Positions 28,000 through 35,795 of a DNA stretch of 64,000 nt are shown piece after piece. The DNA comes from Bdellovibrio sp. BCCA (GTDB taxonomy: Bacteria > Bdellovibrionota > Bdellovibrionia > Bdellovibrionales > Bdellovibrionaceae), in contig NZ_JBBNAC010000001.1 in the NCBI RefSeq assembly GCF_037996825.1, positions 2,542,001-2,606,000 on the forward strand, in the 5' to 3' direction. The notes beneath the pieces were generated by a model. That model was not told the origin of the DNA, made no database searches, and was given only the letters and a program-made list of their open reading frames with translations. The position numbers and the translations under genes are program-made. Position 1 is the stretch's first letter, and every line of letters begins with the position of its first letter.

Positions 28000-28824
28000 T
28001 TAAATTTTGAATTTCGCTTTTATAAAATCCAGAAGGATGTGAAAGCTCCACACTGTTAAGAACAAAACCAACGATGGAAACAAAATCAAATGCGGAAAGC
28101 TTGAAAGTGTTTTCCATCCTTCTCGAACTAAAATTCCCCAACTCGTGTATGGCGGATGAATTCCCAACCCGATAAAGCTCATAAAACTTTCATACAAAAT
28201 ATTTGTAGGGATCTGCATCGCCATCACGATCAATAATGTTCCGAGCATATTTGGCAGGATATGGCGAAGCATAATATGAGTGCTGGTTCCGCCCAGTGCC
28301 AAGGCCGCTTCCACATAGGGCTTTCGCTTGATTTCTAAAACCATGCCTCTGGTAACGCGTGCAAGACTCATCCAGTGTGTCGCTGAAATTCCAAGGCAAA
28401 GACTGAGGAGCGCTTTGTAGTAAAGATCTTCCATCGGAAGCATCAACTGCATGGTTAAACATAAAATGGAAACTAAGATAAAGCTTGGAAGCGCCATGAG
28501 AATGTCGCAAAGACGCATCAACACACGGTCCGTAACACCCTCGAACCAGCCGGCCAAAGCTCCGTAAGTAAAACCGAAAACGAAGGACAATAGAGAACAC
28601 ACCAGTCCTACAAGAAGAGAAATTCTTGCACCTAGAAGAACTCTTGAAAAAACGTCCCGCCCTAAAGAGTCCGTTCCAAACCAATGCTCGCGCCCTGCTC
28701 CTACTAAAATGCTTTCAACGTTTTGTTCTAATCCTGTCGAGAATCCTAAGACAGGGTAAAACAGCGTCATAAAAATCAAGAGAGTAAGAAAGCTGATAGC
28801 AAAAATCACAAATGACTTTTTCAT
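28000..28824 (-). CDS. oligopeptide/dipeptide ABC transporter permease, OppC/DppC type
   Basis: A 274-residue inner-membrane permease with six predicted helices. The N-terminal region holds WFGTDSLGRDVFSRVLLGARISLLVG, the OppC/DppC signature, and the EAA loop is YVEAALALGGTSTHIMLRHILPN. The start overlaps the stop of the OppB-type gene by ATGA, indicating translational coupling. No substrate-binding protein or ATPase is encoded in the window, so the rest of the transporter must be elsewhere. Its coupling to a lytic transglycosylase suggests muropeptide import, by inference. Confidence 0.93.
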   Translation of the reverse strand: MKKSFVIFAISFLTLLIFMTLFYPVLGFSTGLEQNVESILVGAGREHWFGTDSLGRDVFSRVLLGARISLLVGLVCSLLSFVFGFTYGALAGWFEGVTDRVLMRLCDILMALPSFILVSILCLTMQLMLPMEDLYYKALLSLCLGISATHWMSLARVTRGMVLEIKRKPYVEAALALGGTSTHIMLRHILPNMLGTLLIVMAMQIPTNILYESFMSFIGLGIHPPYTSWGILVREGWKTLSSFPHLILFPSLVLFLTVWSFHILLDFIKAKFKI

Positions 28825-29753
28825 GCTTCCTCTCTTAATCTTGGATCTACGAATTTCAAAAGCACATCAATAAGGGAATTCACAATAATTAAAAGAGTTC
28901 CGTAAAACAACGTAAGGCCCATGATTAGAGTATAATCCCGATCATTGAGAGCCGAGATAAACTCCGTTCCCAGTCCCGGCACCGCAAACAGCACTTCCAC
29001 AAGGAAAGAGCCGGAAAGCAAAGAAACAATCAGCGGCCCCACATAGCTAAGAAAAGGAATGAGCGAATTTTTTAGCACGTGGTTGATAAGGATCTGCCAC
29101 GTCCCAACCCCTTTGGCTTTGGCTGTTCGGACGTAATCCTGATGAAAGTTTTCATTTAAAGAGTTCTTTAGTAAACGCACCAAAGACGCCAAAGGGCGCA
29201 AACTCAAAGTTAGAAGCGGTAAAATATAATGCGCGGGACTTGTAAGAAAAGCCACCGGTAAAAGATTCCAATAAAATCCGAAAAGGTAAATCAGCAGCGG
29301 CCCCCAAAAAAGACTGGGTAAAGATAAAAAAGCGATCACGCTTTGGTCGATAGTGCTTTCAATCCAAGAATCACGATAGCGAATGGCCAAAATGGAAACA
29401 AGAATCGATCCTGCTAAGATAAACACTAACGACAATCCGTTCAGCGCCAGCGTATTTGTCAGCCCTTGTCCGATGATCTCAGCTACGGTGCGCTCAGGTC
29501 GCGCCATTGAGACGCCCATGTCCCCTTTGACAAGACCTTGCAAATAGGACCTCGCCTGCAACAGCCACGATTGTTCGACTTGCCAATGTTCATTGAGTTT
29601 TTCTTTTACCAGGGGATTTAAGGCGATATCTTGATCAAAAGGTCCTCCAGGAAGAACCTTCAGTAAAAAAAACGTAAGCGCCGCAAGTATCACCAGCGAC
29701 GCCAACATTTCAAATATTTTTTTTAAGACGAAACCGAAAACGTTCTCTCTCAA
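28821..29753 (-). CDS. oligopeptide/dipeptide ABC transporter permease, OppB/DppB type
   Basis: A 310-residue permease. The N-terminal helix with FFLLKVLPGGPFD is the OppB hallmark, followed by GDMGVSMARPERTVAEII and the EAA loop DYVRTAKAKGVGTWQILINHVLKN, ending with VEVLFAVPGLGTEFISALNDRDYTLIMG. Its ATG overlaps the stop of the upstream transglycosylase gene by 4 nt, and its own stop overlaps the start of the OppC-type gene in the same way, so the three are read as one unit. Confidence 0.94.
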   Translation of the reverse strand: MRENVFGFVLKKIFEMLASLVILAALTFFLLKVLPGGPFDQDIALNPLVKEKLNEHWQVEQSWLLQARSYLQGLVKGDMGVSMARPERTVAEIIGQGLTNTLALNGLSLVFILAGSILVSILAIRYRDSWIESTIDQSVIAFLSLPSLFWGPLLIYLFGFYWNLLPVAFLTSPAHYILPLLTLSLRPLASLVRLLKNSLNENFHQDYVRTAKAKGVGTWQILINHVLKNSLIPFLSYVGPLIVSLLSGSFLVEVLFAVPGLGTEFISALNDRDYTLIMGLTLFYGTLLIIVNSLIDVLLKFVDPRLREEA

Positions 29754-32125
29754 ATGTCATCCCAATTTTCTTTTCCCGCAAGTTCGCTGTTCACTTTCAC
29801 TGGAACCGCGCCCGCCATGTAAGAGAAAAGATCTTTTTTGTTGCCGTACAATTGTGCGTAAATATAAGAATTCGAAACAACGCGTTTTACGTAGTTGCGA
29901 GTTTCCAAAAACGGAATGTGTTCAATGAACTCATCCGTCTCAAGATTTCCGAAACTCACGAGCCAGTTTTTCACACGGTGAGGTCCCGCATTGTAACCGG
30001 CTGCGACAAGTGGAATCGTATTTTCAAAACGATCCATCAAGCGTTTCAAATAACGAGAACCGACTTTCACAGATGTTTCAGGCTGTAAAAGCATGGGTGC
30101 TTTAAATTCTTTATCGCCTAACAAGGTTGCAACTTTGTGACCTGTGAATGGCATCACTTGCATCAAACCCAATGCTCCGACCGGAGAAATGGCGTCACGG
30201 CGATAGTTGGTCTCTGCTCTCATGATACCCCAAACAAGTTCTTCAGGAACTTCGAACTTCTTTGTGTATTTTTCAACAACGTCAGAGTAAGCGCGAGGAT
30301 ACGCGAACTCCCAAAGATAGCGGATACCATCCAAACCGTGAGCGGCACGTTGTCCACCAAAGTTGATTTGTGCAATGTAAGATGAACGGTTGAAGTGACC
30401 TGCCGTATTGTATTCACCCATCAACGTGCGCAGATATTCTCTGTTCGACGTTTTTCTTTCGATATCATACAAATCCCAGCGAGCCCATTCATTTTCACCC
30501 AAGATCATCATATCGCGAGCGCGCTCAAAACGTTTCATCAAAACGGGATTCGAGAAAGTAGTTACTTTTTCTCCACCCGTTTCTGAGTCATCAGAAGCTG
30601 CAACATCAACGGACTTCATATCAGGATTGTCGGCAACACCCGCTTCAGCTTCTTCGTCCTCGCCTTTTTCATCATCTGCAGAGTATTGAGTGAGGATGAG
30701 GTTTTCTTCTGATTCACCTTCATCACCGCGATACTCTTCTTGTGCAGTTGGCATCAAAAATTCGCCTGCAGAGAATCGAGAGATCAAACGTGGCTGCGTT
30801 GGCAAAGAAGACTGCGCCAACTTAGTGGAAGCCTTTGTTTCATCCATTTTCTTAAGACGCGCTTGAGCTGCGATGGAATAGTATCCCATAAGAGGGTCGC
30901 GAGACAGACTTTCCATCATGGATTTTGCTTGATCCATTTTTCCTTGGCGGAAAAGGCTCATCGCCATCCAGTAGCTGAGTCTATCTTGAGGGAAGGATTT
31001 CCAACCGCGTTTGTTGCTGCGCTTTTGCACGTTGAGATTTGAGAAAGCCTTGTAAGCCCCTTGATAATCTCCTTTTAAATATTTAAGCCAAGCAAGATGC
31101 CATTGAGCATCGCGATTCAAACCTGACTTCGGATACACTTTCATAAATTCTTGGAAGCGACGAGCAGCTCCATCGTAATCTTGGAACTGGTAGCTTAAAA
31201 ACGCTGATTGATACAACGCCTGACGACCCGTTTTTGATTTTGGGCTCATCTTATAAGCAGAGTAATAAGAACCTACTGCTAACTGCACTTCCCCTGCTCT
31301 TGCCGCAGAAGATGCAAATAAAACTAAATAATCGAAATTTCTTTTATTGGCTTCATAGTAGGGTTTTAAAATTTCAACGGCTTTGTTCACTTCCCCTTCT
31401 TGGAGATAGAACTGAGCTTGAAGTTTATCGGCAAGATACTTATCTGTCTTAGCCAACTTCTCTTTCATGACGTTGATTTCACCTTGAGCTTTTTGATCAA
31501 GACCTGCCCACAACATATAACGAACACGTGTGCGGAAATCCTCCGGAGTTACTCGGCAGTCAGAAGGTTTACCTTCAAATTCGTTAGCCGCAAGATCGAC
31601 ACTCCAATCTTGGACCTTTGGATACGCCGGATATCTTTCGTAAAGTTTCACAAGCCATTTGCACATCTGTCCGTGACGGTTCATACCTTTTTCGGCCACG
31701 GCCAAATTGTAGATCACATCCGGATAGTCTTCCGTGTTGCGAGTTCTCTTTTCAAGTTTCGCAAAGTGAGCACTGGCTTGTTTGAAATTTTTCTTTTCAA
31801 GTGCGACTTGTCCTAAAAGATTGGAAGCCTCGATCGTCATTTTCACGTTCGGAGACAAATCCAAAATCTTTTTAAGCTCTGTTTCGGCTTGATCTAATTT
31901 ATTTGTTTTCATGAAAGACTGCGCCAAATAAAAACGCGCGTATTCTTCCAGATTCGTTTTATCTTTTAAAACTCCTTCGAATCCAGGAATAGCTTCGTCG
32001 TATTTCGCCGCACGAAATTGCTCGAGAGCCTTTTTAAAAGAATCTAGATCGTTCTTAGGTGTTTGCGCCCCCGCCATGGAGCTAAAAAGTAAAGAAATCA
32101 CGATGCACTTCAGTGCGTTCTTCAT
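29750..32125 (-). CDS. soluble lytic murein transglycosylase with long TPR-like domain (Slt70-like)
   Basis: An exported enzyme of about 791 residues that cleaves MurNAc-GlcNAc bonds to give 1,6-anhydro ends. A signal peptide (to SSMAGA) is followed by about 430 residues of TPR-like helical repeats, an acidic low-complexity linker (about 465-530, rich in Glu/Asp), and a C-terminal SLT domain. The SLT domain carries the catalytic Glu in MRAETNYRRDA, GALGLMQVMP, and AAGYNAGPHRVKNWL. The frame opens at 32149, but the ATG at 32125 has AAGGA eight bases upstream and begins the signal peptide. It is divergent from radA and coupled to two Opp-type permeases. Confidence 0.93.
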   Translation of the reverse strand: MKNALKCIVISLLFSSMAGAQTPKNDLDSFKKALEQFRAAKYDEAIPGFEGVLKDKTNLEEYARFYLAQSFMKTNKLDQAETELKKILDLSPNVKMTIEASNLLGQVALEKKNFKQASAHFAKLEKRTRNTEDYPDVIYNLAVAEKGMNRHGQMCKWLVKLYERYPAYPKVQDWSVDLAANEFEGKPSDCRVTPEDFRTRVRYMLWAGLDQKAQGEINVMKEKLAKTDKYLADKLQAQFYLQEGEVNKAVEILKPYYEANKRNFDYLVLFASSAARAGEVQLAVGSYYSAYKMSPKSKTGRQALYQSAFLSYQFQDYDGAARRFQEFMKVYPKSGLNRDAQWHLAWLKYLKGDYQGAYKAFSNLNVQKRSNKRGWKSFPQDRLSYWMAMSLFRQGKMDQAKSMMESLSRDPLMGYYSIAAQARLKKMDETKASTKLAQSSLPTQPRLISRFSAGEFLMPTAQEEYRGDEGESEENLILTQYSADDEKGEDEEAEAGVADNPDMKSVDVAASDDSETGGEKVTTFSNPVLMKRFERARDMMILGENEWARWDLYDIERKTSNREYLRTLMGEYNTAGHFNRSSYIAQINFGGQRAAHGLDGIRYLWEFAYPRAYSDVVEKYTKKFEVPEELVWGIMRAETNYRRDAISPVGALGLMQVMPFTGHKVATLLGDKEFKAPMLLQPETSVKVGSRYLKRLMDRFENTIPLVAAGYNAGPHRVKNWLVSFGNLETDEFIEHIPFLETRNYVKRVVSNSYIYAQLYGNKKDLFSYMAGAVPVKVNSELAGKENWDDI

Positions 32126-32171
32126 ATGTACAGTCCTTGTATCTCTCATCCAATAATGATACCGAATATCT

Positions 32172-33563
32172 ATGGCAAAATCGAAAACTAAAACGATCTA
32201 TACCTGTCAAAATTGTGGAGCCCAACGACCAAGGTGGGAAGGGAAATGCTCTGACTGCGGCGCGTGGAACTCTTTCGTCGAGGAATTGCAGATGCCCGAG
32301 GTTAAAACTCGAGGATGGTCTACCGGCACACCCGAAAAAGGCGCTGCAGCGTCGAAGCCTGTCTCGCTAGACCAAAGCCTTGAAGAAGTGAAACTCGATC
32401 GTTTTGATACAAGTTTCGAAGAACTCAATCGCGTTTTAGGTGGTGGCTTGGCTCGCGGAAGTTTCGTGTTGCTCGGTGGCTCCCCAGGAATTGGAAAGTC
32501 CACTTTGCTTTTGCAAATGGCCGGCGGCCTTGCGGAAAACAAACACAAAGTTCTGTATATCTCGGGCGAGGAAAGTGTTTCGCAAACTGGATCACGTGCT
32601 CATCGTTTGGGCATTCGCTCCCCGCTGATTGAGATTGGTTGTGAGAGCAATCTTCATAGCATCATGGAGTTGGCTCGTTTTAAAAAGCCAGAGATCTTGG
32701 TTGTCGATTCTATTCAGACGATGTTCTTGCCAGATTTGCAAGCAGCTCCAGGATCTGTTTCTCAAGTTCGTGAGTGCGCAGGTCATTTGATGGGACTTGC
32801 AAAACAAGAAGGCATCACTGTCATTCTGATTGGTCACGTAACAAAAGATGGAAACATCGCAGGTCCGAAAGTTTTGGAACACATGGTGGACTGCGTTCTG
32901 TCTTTCGACGGAGACGCCTCTTACAATTTCCGTTTGCTGCGCGCATTGAAAAACCGTTTCGGTGCCGCACACGAATTGGGAGTTTTCCAAATGAACTCCA
33001 AAGGTCTTGAAGAAGTTTCGAATCCTTCTGAATTGTTCTTAGAAGAGCGCGGAGATCAGTTGATCGGCTCTGCCGTTTTTGCTTCGATGGAAGGAACAAG
33101 ACCGCTTCTGTGTGAAGTGCAAGCATTGACTCTTTCAAGTCCGATGGCGATGCCACGAAGAACAGCGCTAGGCATTGACGTGAACCGTTTGCATTTATTA
33201 ACGGCGGTTTTAGATCGCCACTTAGATGTGCGCCTAGGTGCGAATGATATTTTCATCAACGTTGTTGGTGGATTAAAACTAATCGAACCCGCTGCTGACT
33301 TAGCGGTTGCCGCTGCCATTCTATCGACCCAAAGAAATCATGATCTTGACGCCAAGACATGTTTCTTTGGCGAGATCGGCTTGACTGGCGAAGTGCGCGG
33401 AGTTTCGTTCGTGGAAAATAGAATTCGCGAGGGCGACAAGCTCGGCTTCCAACACTTTGTGATTCCATATTCGAACAAGCGACATCTTGCTGAAATCAAA
33501 CTTTCAAAAGATAAGAAGATTTCGTTCATTAAGAATGTTCAGGATCTGAGTAAGATTATTTAA
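32172..33563 (+). CDS. radA: DNA repair protein RadA
   Basis: A RecA-like branch-migration ATPase of recombinational repair. The 463-residue protein has an N-terminal C4 zinc finger (CQNCGAQRPRWEGKCSDCG), Walker A GGSPGIGKSTLL, the RadA-specific KNRFG motif in LKNRFGAAHELGVF, and a C-terminal Lon-protease-like domain (GEIGLTGEVRGV) without the Lon catalytic Ser-Lys pair evident. No clear Shine-Dalgarno site precedes the ATG. It shares a 46-bp divergent control region with the transglycosylase gene. Confidence 0.97.
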   Translation: MAKSKTKTIYTCQNCGAQRPRWEGKCSDCGAWNSFVEELQMPEVKTRGWSTGTPEKGAAASKPVSLDQSLEEVKLDRFDTSFEELNRVLGGGLARGSFVLLGGSPGIGKSTLLLQMAGGLAENKHKVLYISGEESVSQTGSRAHRLGIRSPLIEIGCESNLHSIMELARFKKPEILVVDSIQTMFLPDLQAAPGSVSQVRECAGHLMGLAKQEGITVILIGHVTKDGNIAGPKVLEHMVDCVLSFDGDASYNFRLLRALKNRFGAAHELGVFQMNSKGLEEVSNPSELFLEERGDQLIGSAVFASMEGTRPLLCEVQALTLSSPMAMPRRTALGIDVNRLHLLTAVLDRHLDVRLGANDIFINVVGGLKLIEPAADLAVAAAILSTQRNHDLDAKTCFFGEIGLTGEVRGVSFVENRIREGDKLGFQHFVIPYSNKRHLAEIKLSKDKKISFIKNVQDLSKII

Positions 33564-33593
33564 ATTATCGAATAATTAGGTCTAAGAAATGCA

Positions 33594-33618
33594 AAAAAAT
33601 ATCAGGATGATATTTTTT
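33594..33618. terminator. AT-rich terminator-like hairpin after radA
   Basis: AAAAAATATCA and TGATATTTTTT pair perfectly over 11 bp around GGA. The T-run is part of the stem, so strength is uncertain. It separates radA from the structured leader downstream. Confidence 0.6.
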
Positions 33619-33622
33619 CGCG

Positions 33623-33731
33623 CAAGCCCCGAAGGGGTTTCCGGCAGGAAGCCGGAAACAAAAGCGAGAATGGTCTTAGCCAGACTCGCTTTTGGTGGAT
33701 CTCCTGTCCGAAAACTTACAGGAGGTGTCCG
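33623..33731 (+). promoter_or_regulatory. structured leader with a ribosome-site-sequestering hairpin
   Basis: In order: CCCC-GAA-GGGG (33627-33637); TTTCCGGC-AGGAA-GCCGGAAA (33638-33658); AAAAGCGAG paired with CTCGCTTTT (33660-33668, 33685-33693); then ATCTCCTGT (33699-33707) paired with ACAGGAGGT (33718-33726). The last stem contains the entire AGGAGG ribosome site of the 36-codon gene that starts at 33732, so translation would be off while it is folded. The third stem ends in four T and could act as an attenuator. No known riboswitch class was recognised. Confidence 0.55.
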
Positions 33732-33842
33732 ATGCGTAAAACAGCGTACTTACGTATTCGACGCGTTTTGAAGATTACTAAAGGTCTGTTGATGATTGTC
33801 TTGTTAATCTTGACGATCGTCGCGAAACTTAAAGCTCTTTAA
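33732..33842 (+). CDS. 36-residue basic single-pass membrane peptide
   Basis: ATG with AGGAGG seven bases upstream starts a 36-codon frame ending in TAA. The product has a basic N-terminus (MRKTAYLRIRRVLKITKG, net charge about +7) followed by a hydrophobic segment (LLMIVLLILTIVA) and a basic end (KLKAL). This fits a small inner-membrane peptide, possibly toxin-like or regulatory. It is preceded by a leader that can hide its ribosome site and followed by further structured sequence. It resembles no family known to me. Coding status rests on the strong ribosome site, composition and context. Confidence 0.6.
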   Translation: MRKTAYLRIRRVLKITKGLLMIVLLILTIVAKLKAL

Positions 33843-33859
33843 CTCGAACCTCCAACAAG

Positions 33860-33945
33860 TAACAAAACAGCCCAAGGACCAGTGACTGGGAAACGGTCTG
33901 TTCGCCCGGCATGAGTGAAACACGGATGAGTCTGGCGAGGGCAAC
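33860..33945 (+). other. candidate structured RNA segment between the 36-codon gene and the cNMP-domain gene
   Basis: AACAG (33866-33870) pairs with CTGTT (33898-33902), with CCAG/CTGG inside. TCGCC (33902-33906) pairs with GGCGA (33934-33938), and GCCC/GGGC is an alternative. The loop between them is purine-rich (GGCATGAGTGAAACACGGAT). No T-tract follows and no reading frame with a ribosome site is visible. It may be a 3' regulatory region or a leader of the cNMP gene. It did not match GEMM, cobalamin, glycine, TPP or SAM consensus elements by eye. Confidence 0.35.
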
Positions 33946-33970
33946 ATGAACTTTTGCAATTGAAATTTAA

Positions 33971-33999
33971 TTGGCTCTCGACATAAATCTACGCATAAT
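33971..33999 (+). promoter_or_regulatory. possible sigma-70-type promoter of the cNMP-domain gene
   Basis: TTGGCT, 17 nt, CATAAT, ending 35 nt before the ATG. Both boxes deviate from consensus at about two positions. Confidence 0.3.
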
Positions 34000-34034
34000 T
34001 AAAAGAACGACTCACATACAAAAAGGATTTTGTT

Positions 34035-34427
34035 ATGTCGGAAGCACTGAGCGCCATTCAAAAAGAAACCTACAAACCAGGAGACTATGTCTTCTTCGAA
34101 GGCGACATCGAAAATCATTTCTACATAGTCGAATCCGGCGTCGTAAATATCTTCACAAAAGACAACATGGGAAAACGAATCCCCATCACCGACATCGTCG
34201 ACGGAGAATCTTTCGGCGAATTCGCCTTGATCTCAAACAGCCCCCGCTCAGCATCAGCACAAGCCGTAACAGACGTCGTCCTTGTCAAAGTATCCGAAGA
34301 CGGTTTCAAACAACTCATGTCAGATCTCCCAACATGGGCCGAATGCATGCTAAAATCTTTCGTAGACCGCTTACAAAACATGACAGAAAAAATCCGCGAA
34401 CTAGAACAAGAAAAAAACCGCGGCTAA
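34035..34427 (+). CDS. stand-alone cyclic-nucleotide-binding domain protein
   Basis: A 130-residue CRP-like sensor domain without a DNA-binding domain. The beta-roll reads YKPGDYVFFEGDIENHFYIVESGVVNIF, and the phosphate-binding cassette is GESFGEFALISNSPRSASAQA, with Glu and Arg in the expected places. A C-terminal helix ends in a short coiled coil. It probably signals by binding a partner, possibly the 95-residue protein whose gene begins 2 bp later. AAGGA lies eight bases upstream. Codon choice here has more C-ending codons than adjacent genes. Confidence 0.92.
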   Translation: MSEALSAIQKETYKPGDYVFFEGDIENHFYIVESGVVNIFTKDNMGKRIPITDIVDGESFGEFALISNSPRSASAQAVTDVVLVKVSEDGFKQLMSDLPTWAECMLKSFVDRLQNMTEKIRELEQEKNRG

Positions 34428-34429
34428 GA

Positions 34430-34717
34430 ATGGAAAAGCCCCAGTTTAAGTTCGACGAAAACTTACGCAGCATTCCCGTAGATCCAGAATATCTTAAATC
34501 CTACGTTAAAAATATGGAGTCCTCTTTAGACTCCATCACCTCTCCTAAAGAATACGTCAGCGTCATCGGTGAAATCGCCGTCTACTTAAGAGTTTTAGGA
34601 GATTTCCAAAAAGCAGAAGAAGCACTCACCATCCGAAAAACAATGAACGCCCCTCAAGATCAAATAGAATCCACTGAGCTAGCAATTCAAAGAACCAAAC
34701 AGCTTTTAAAAACCTGA
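34430..34717 (+). CDS. small TPR-like partner protein
   Basis: The 95-residue product starts at the ATG 2 bp after the cNMP gene stop. The frame is open back to 33971, but that part overlaps the cNMP gene out of frame and is not coding. The sequence has paired helices (YVSVIGEIAVYLRVLGDFQKAEEALTIRKT) like one TPR unit, suggesting protein binding. It is conserved in no family I recognise. Coupling to the cNMP domain suggests it transmits the nucleotide signal. Confidence 0.75.
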   Translation: MEKPQFKFDENLRSIPVDPEYLKSYVKNMESSLDSITSPKEYVSVIGEIAVYLRVLGDFQKAEEALTIRKTMNAPQDQIESTELAIQRTKQLLKT

Positions 34718-34771
34718 TTCATTTCCAAAATTTGATTTTATTTATCTTTGGATCGAAGCAAAGACGTCGTG

Positions 34772-34926
34772 GATTCCGAAGGTGGATTGCCTTGAATATC
34801 TGTCCGAAGAGAGGCCTTTGCCGGCGCCACGATGGCGCGAACTACGGCGAAGCCGTAGCGGCAACTGAGCCCGGACGGCGTGCCGACCGAAGCGACGGAT
34901 ATTCAAGGCAATCCACCTTCGGAATC
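34772..34926. repeat. 155-bp element with 33-bp inverted arms and structured core
   Basis: The arms 34772-34800 and 34898-34926 are perfect 29-bp inverted repeats, starting GATTCCGAAGGTGG. They extend four more pairs inward, including one G-T. The GC-rich core holds GCGCC-ACGAT-GGCGC and CTACGGC-GAA-GCCGTAG hairpins, so the whole can fold as a long stem with branched top. It has no transposase frame and no clear target duplication. It fits a MITE/REP-like element or a cruciform or RNA structure. It fills most of the gap between 34718 and 35021. Confidence 0.85.
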
Positions 34927-34950
34927 GCACCCGATCTCTGCAATAAGACG

Positions 34951-35018
34951 AAAGAAAAAAGGCTCCTTTTTGGGGAAAGAGCCTTAGAGTTCAAAAAAGT
35001 TTGGGGGGCCTTTTTGAA
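34951..35018 (-). terminator. terminator hairpins for the Arg/Asp/Pro-rich exported protein gene
   Basis: AAGGCTC/GAGCCTT (34959-34965, 34979-34985) has a T-rich flank on the minus strand. Before it, in transcript order, lies TTCAAAAA/TTTTTGAA (34990-34997, 35011-35018). Both lie just after the stop codon at 35022. Confidence 0.7.
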
Positions 35019-35021
35019 TTG

Positions 35022-35690
35022 TTAGTAACGAGATGGATAGATGGAAGGAGTTCCATCGTTGGAGATGACACTGATGCTGAGATCAGCATAATCGCCCATG
35101 GATTCTGCGCGAATATCAATAGCCACAATACGCTCACCCGCAGTGATATACTCCGAAGTCAAAGTACGACCGGAATAAATAACACCAGAGTATGACAAAT
35201 TGCTGATCATGATACGACGACCACTTTGTGTGATCGCATATGCTTCATGAATCTGCAAAGCGGCTCTGTAAAGATTCACACGAACATAATCCACATAAGA
35301 AGCGTAGTTGAAACTTACGCGCAACCATTCTCCACCAGATCTTCTTGTGACTCCATAAAACTGAACGCTGGCTTCGCCATAGTTGTCGCGTGGGTATTCC
35401 GGATAATTTGGATAATCAGGATATGGACGCGGAGGATTTGGATCATGGCGTGGTGGGTTGTAAGGAGGATTGTATCTTGGCGGTGGTGTCACAGGGGGAC
35501 GATAACCACCATGGCGACCATCACGTTCATCACGGCAATCATAACGACGATAGTCACACTCATCGCGGCGGTCATCTCTGCGGTCGTCACGACGATCTCC
35601 CGGACGAGGATCAGGGCGAACTTGTGCAAATGCAGGTGCTTGGAAAAGTGTCGCAGCAACTAAAAGGCAAGACAGAATAGGTAGTTTCAT
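35022..35690 (-). CDS. exported protein with Arg/Asp- and Pro/Tyr-rich N-region
   Basis: A 222-residue protein with signal peptide (to APAFA). Residues about 25-105 are low complexity: first DRRDDRRDDRRDE repeats, then PPRYNPPYNPPRHDPNPPRP, expected to be disordered. The C-terminal half (about 106-222) looks folded and beta-rich (ASVQFYGVTRRSGGEWLRVSFNYA, VNLYRAALQIHEAYAI). AAGGAG lies six bases upstream of the ATG. A double hairpin terminator follows. I do not recognise the C-terminal domain, and no function is proposed. Confidence 0.85.
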   Translation of the reverse strand: MKLPILSCLLVAATLFQAPAFAQVRPDPRPGDRRDDRRDDRRDECDYRRYDCRDERDGRHGGYRPPVTPPPRYNPPYNPPRHDPNPPRPYPDYPNYPEYPRDNYGEASVQFYGVTRRSGGEWLRVSFNYASYVDYVRVNLYRAALQIHEAYAITQSGRRIMISNLSYSGVIYSGRTLTSEYITAGERIVAIDIRAESMGDYADLSISVISNDGTPSIYPSRY

Positions 35691-35795
35691 AAAGACTCCT
35701 TGTTAAACAGGCAAAGGTCTTTATCCAAGATTCGTGCCGGACAAAGTGACACCAAAGGGCTGCGTTTTGAAATTAGTTTAAGGTGCTAGAAAACA

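Noticed and set aside
32162-32171. CCGAATA box before radA as a sigma-28 element
   Set aside because: It lies only 10 nt from the ATG, has no -35 at the right distance, and radA is a housekeeping gene.
33843-33960. c-di-GMP (GEMM) riboswitch
   Set aside because: The conserved GEMM core and its tetraloop-receptor pattern are missing; only generic stems were seen.
33971-34429. Long plus-strand frame running into the 95-residue TPR-like gene
   Set aside because: It overlaps the cNMP gene out of frame, is Arg/His-rich and has no ribosome site; only the part from 34430 is supported.
34732-35025. Open frames on both strands over the inverted-repeat element
   Set aside because: They mirror each other because the arms are palindromic, and have no ribosome site or recognisable protein.
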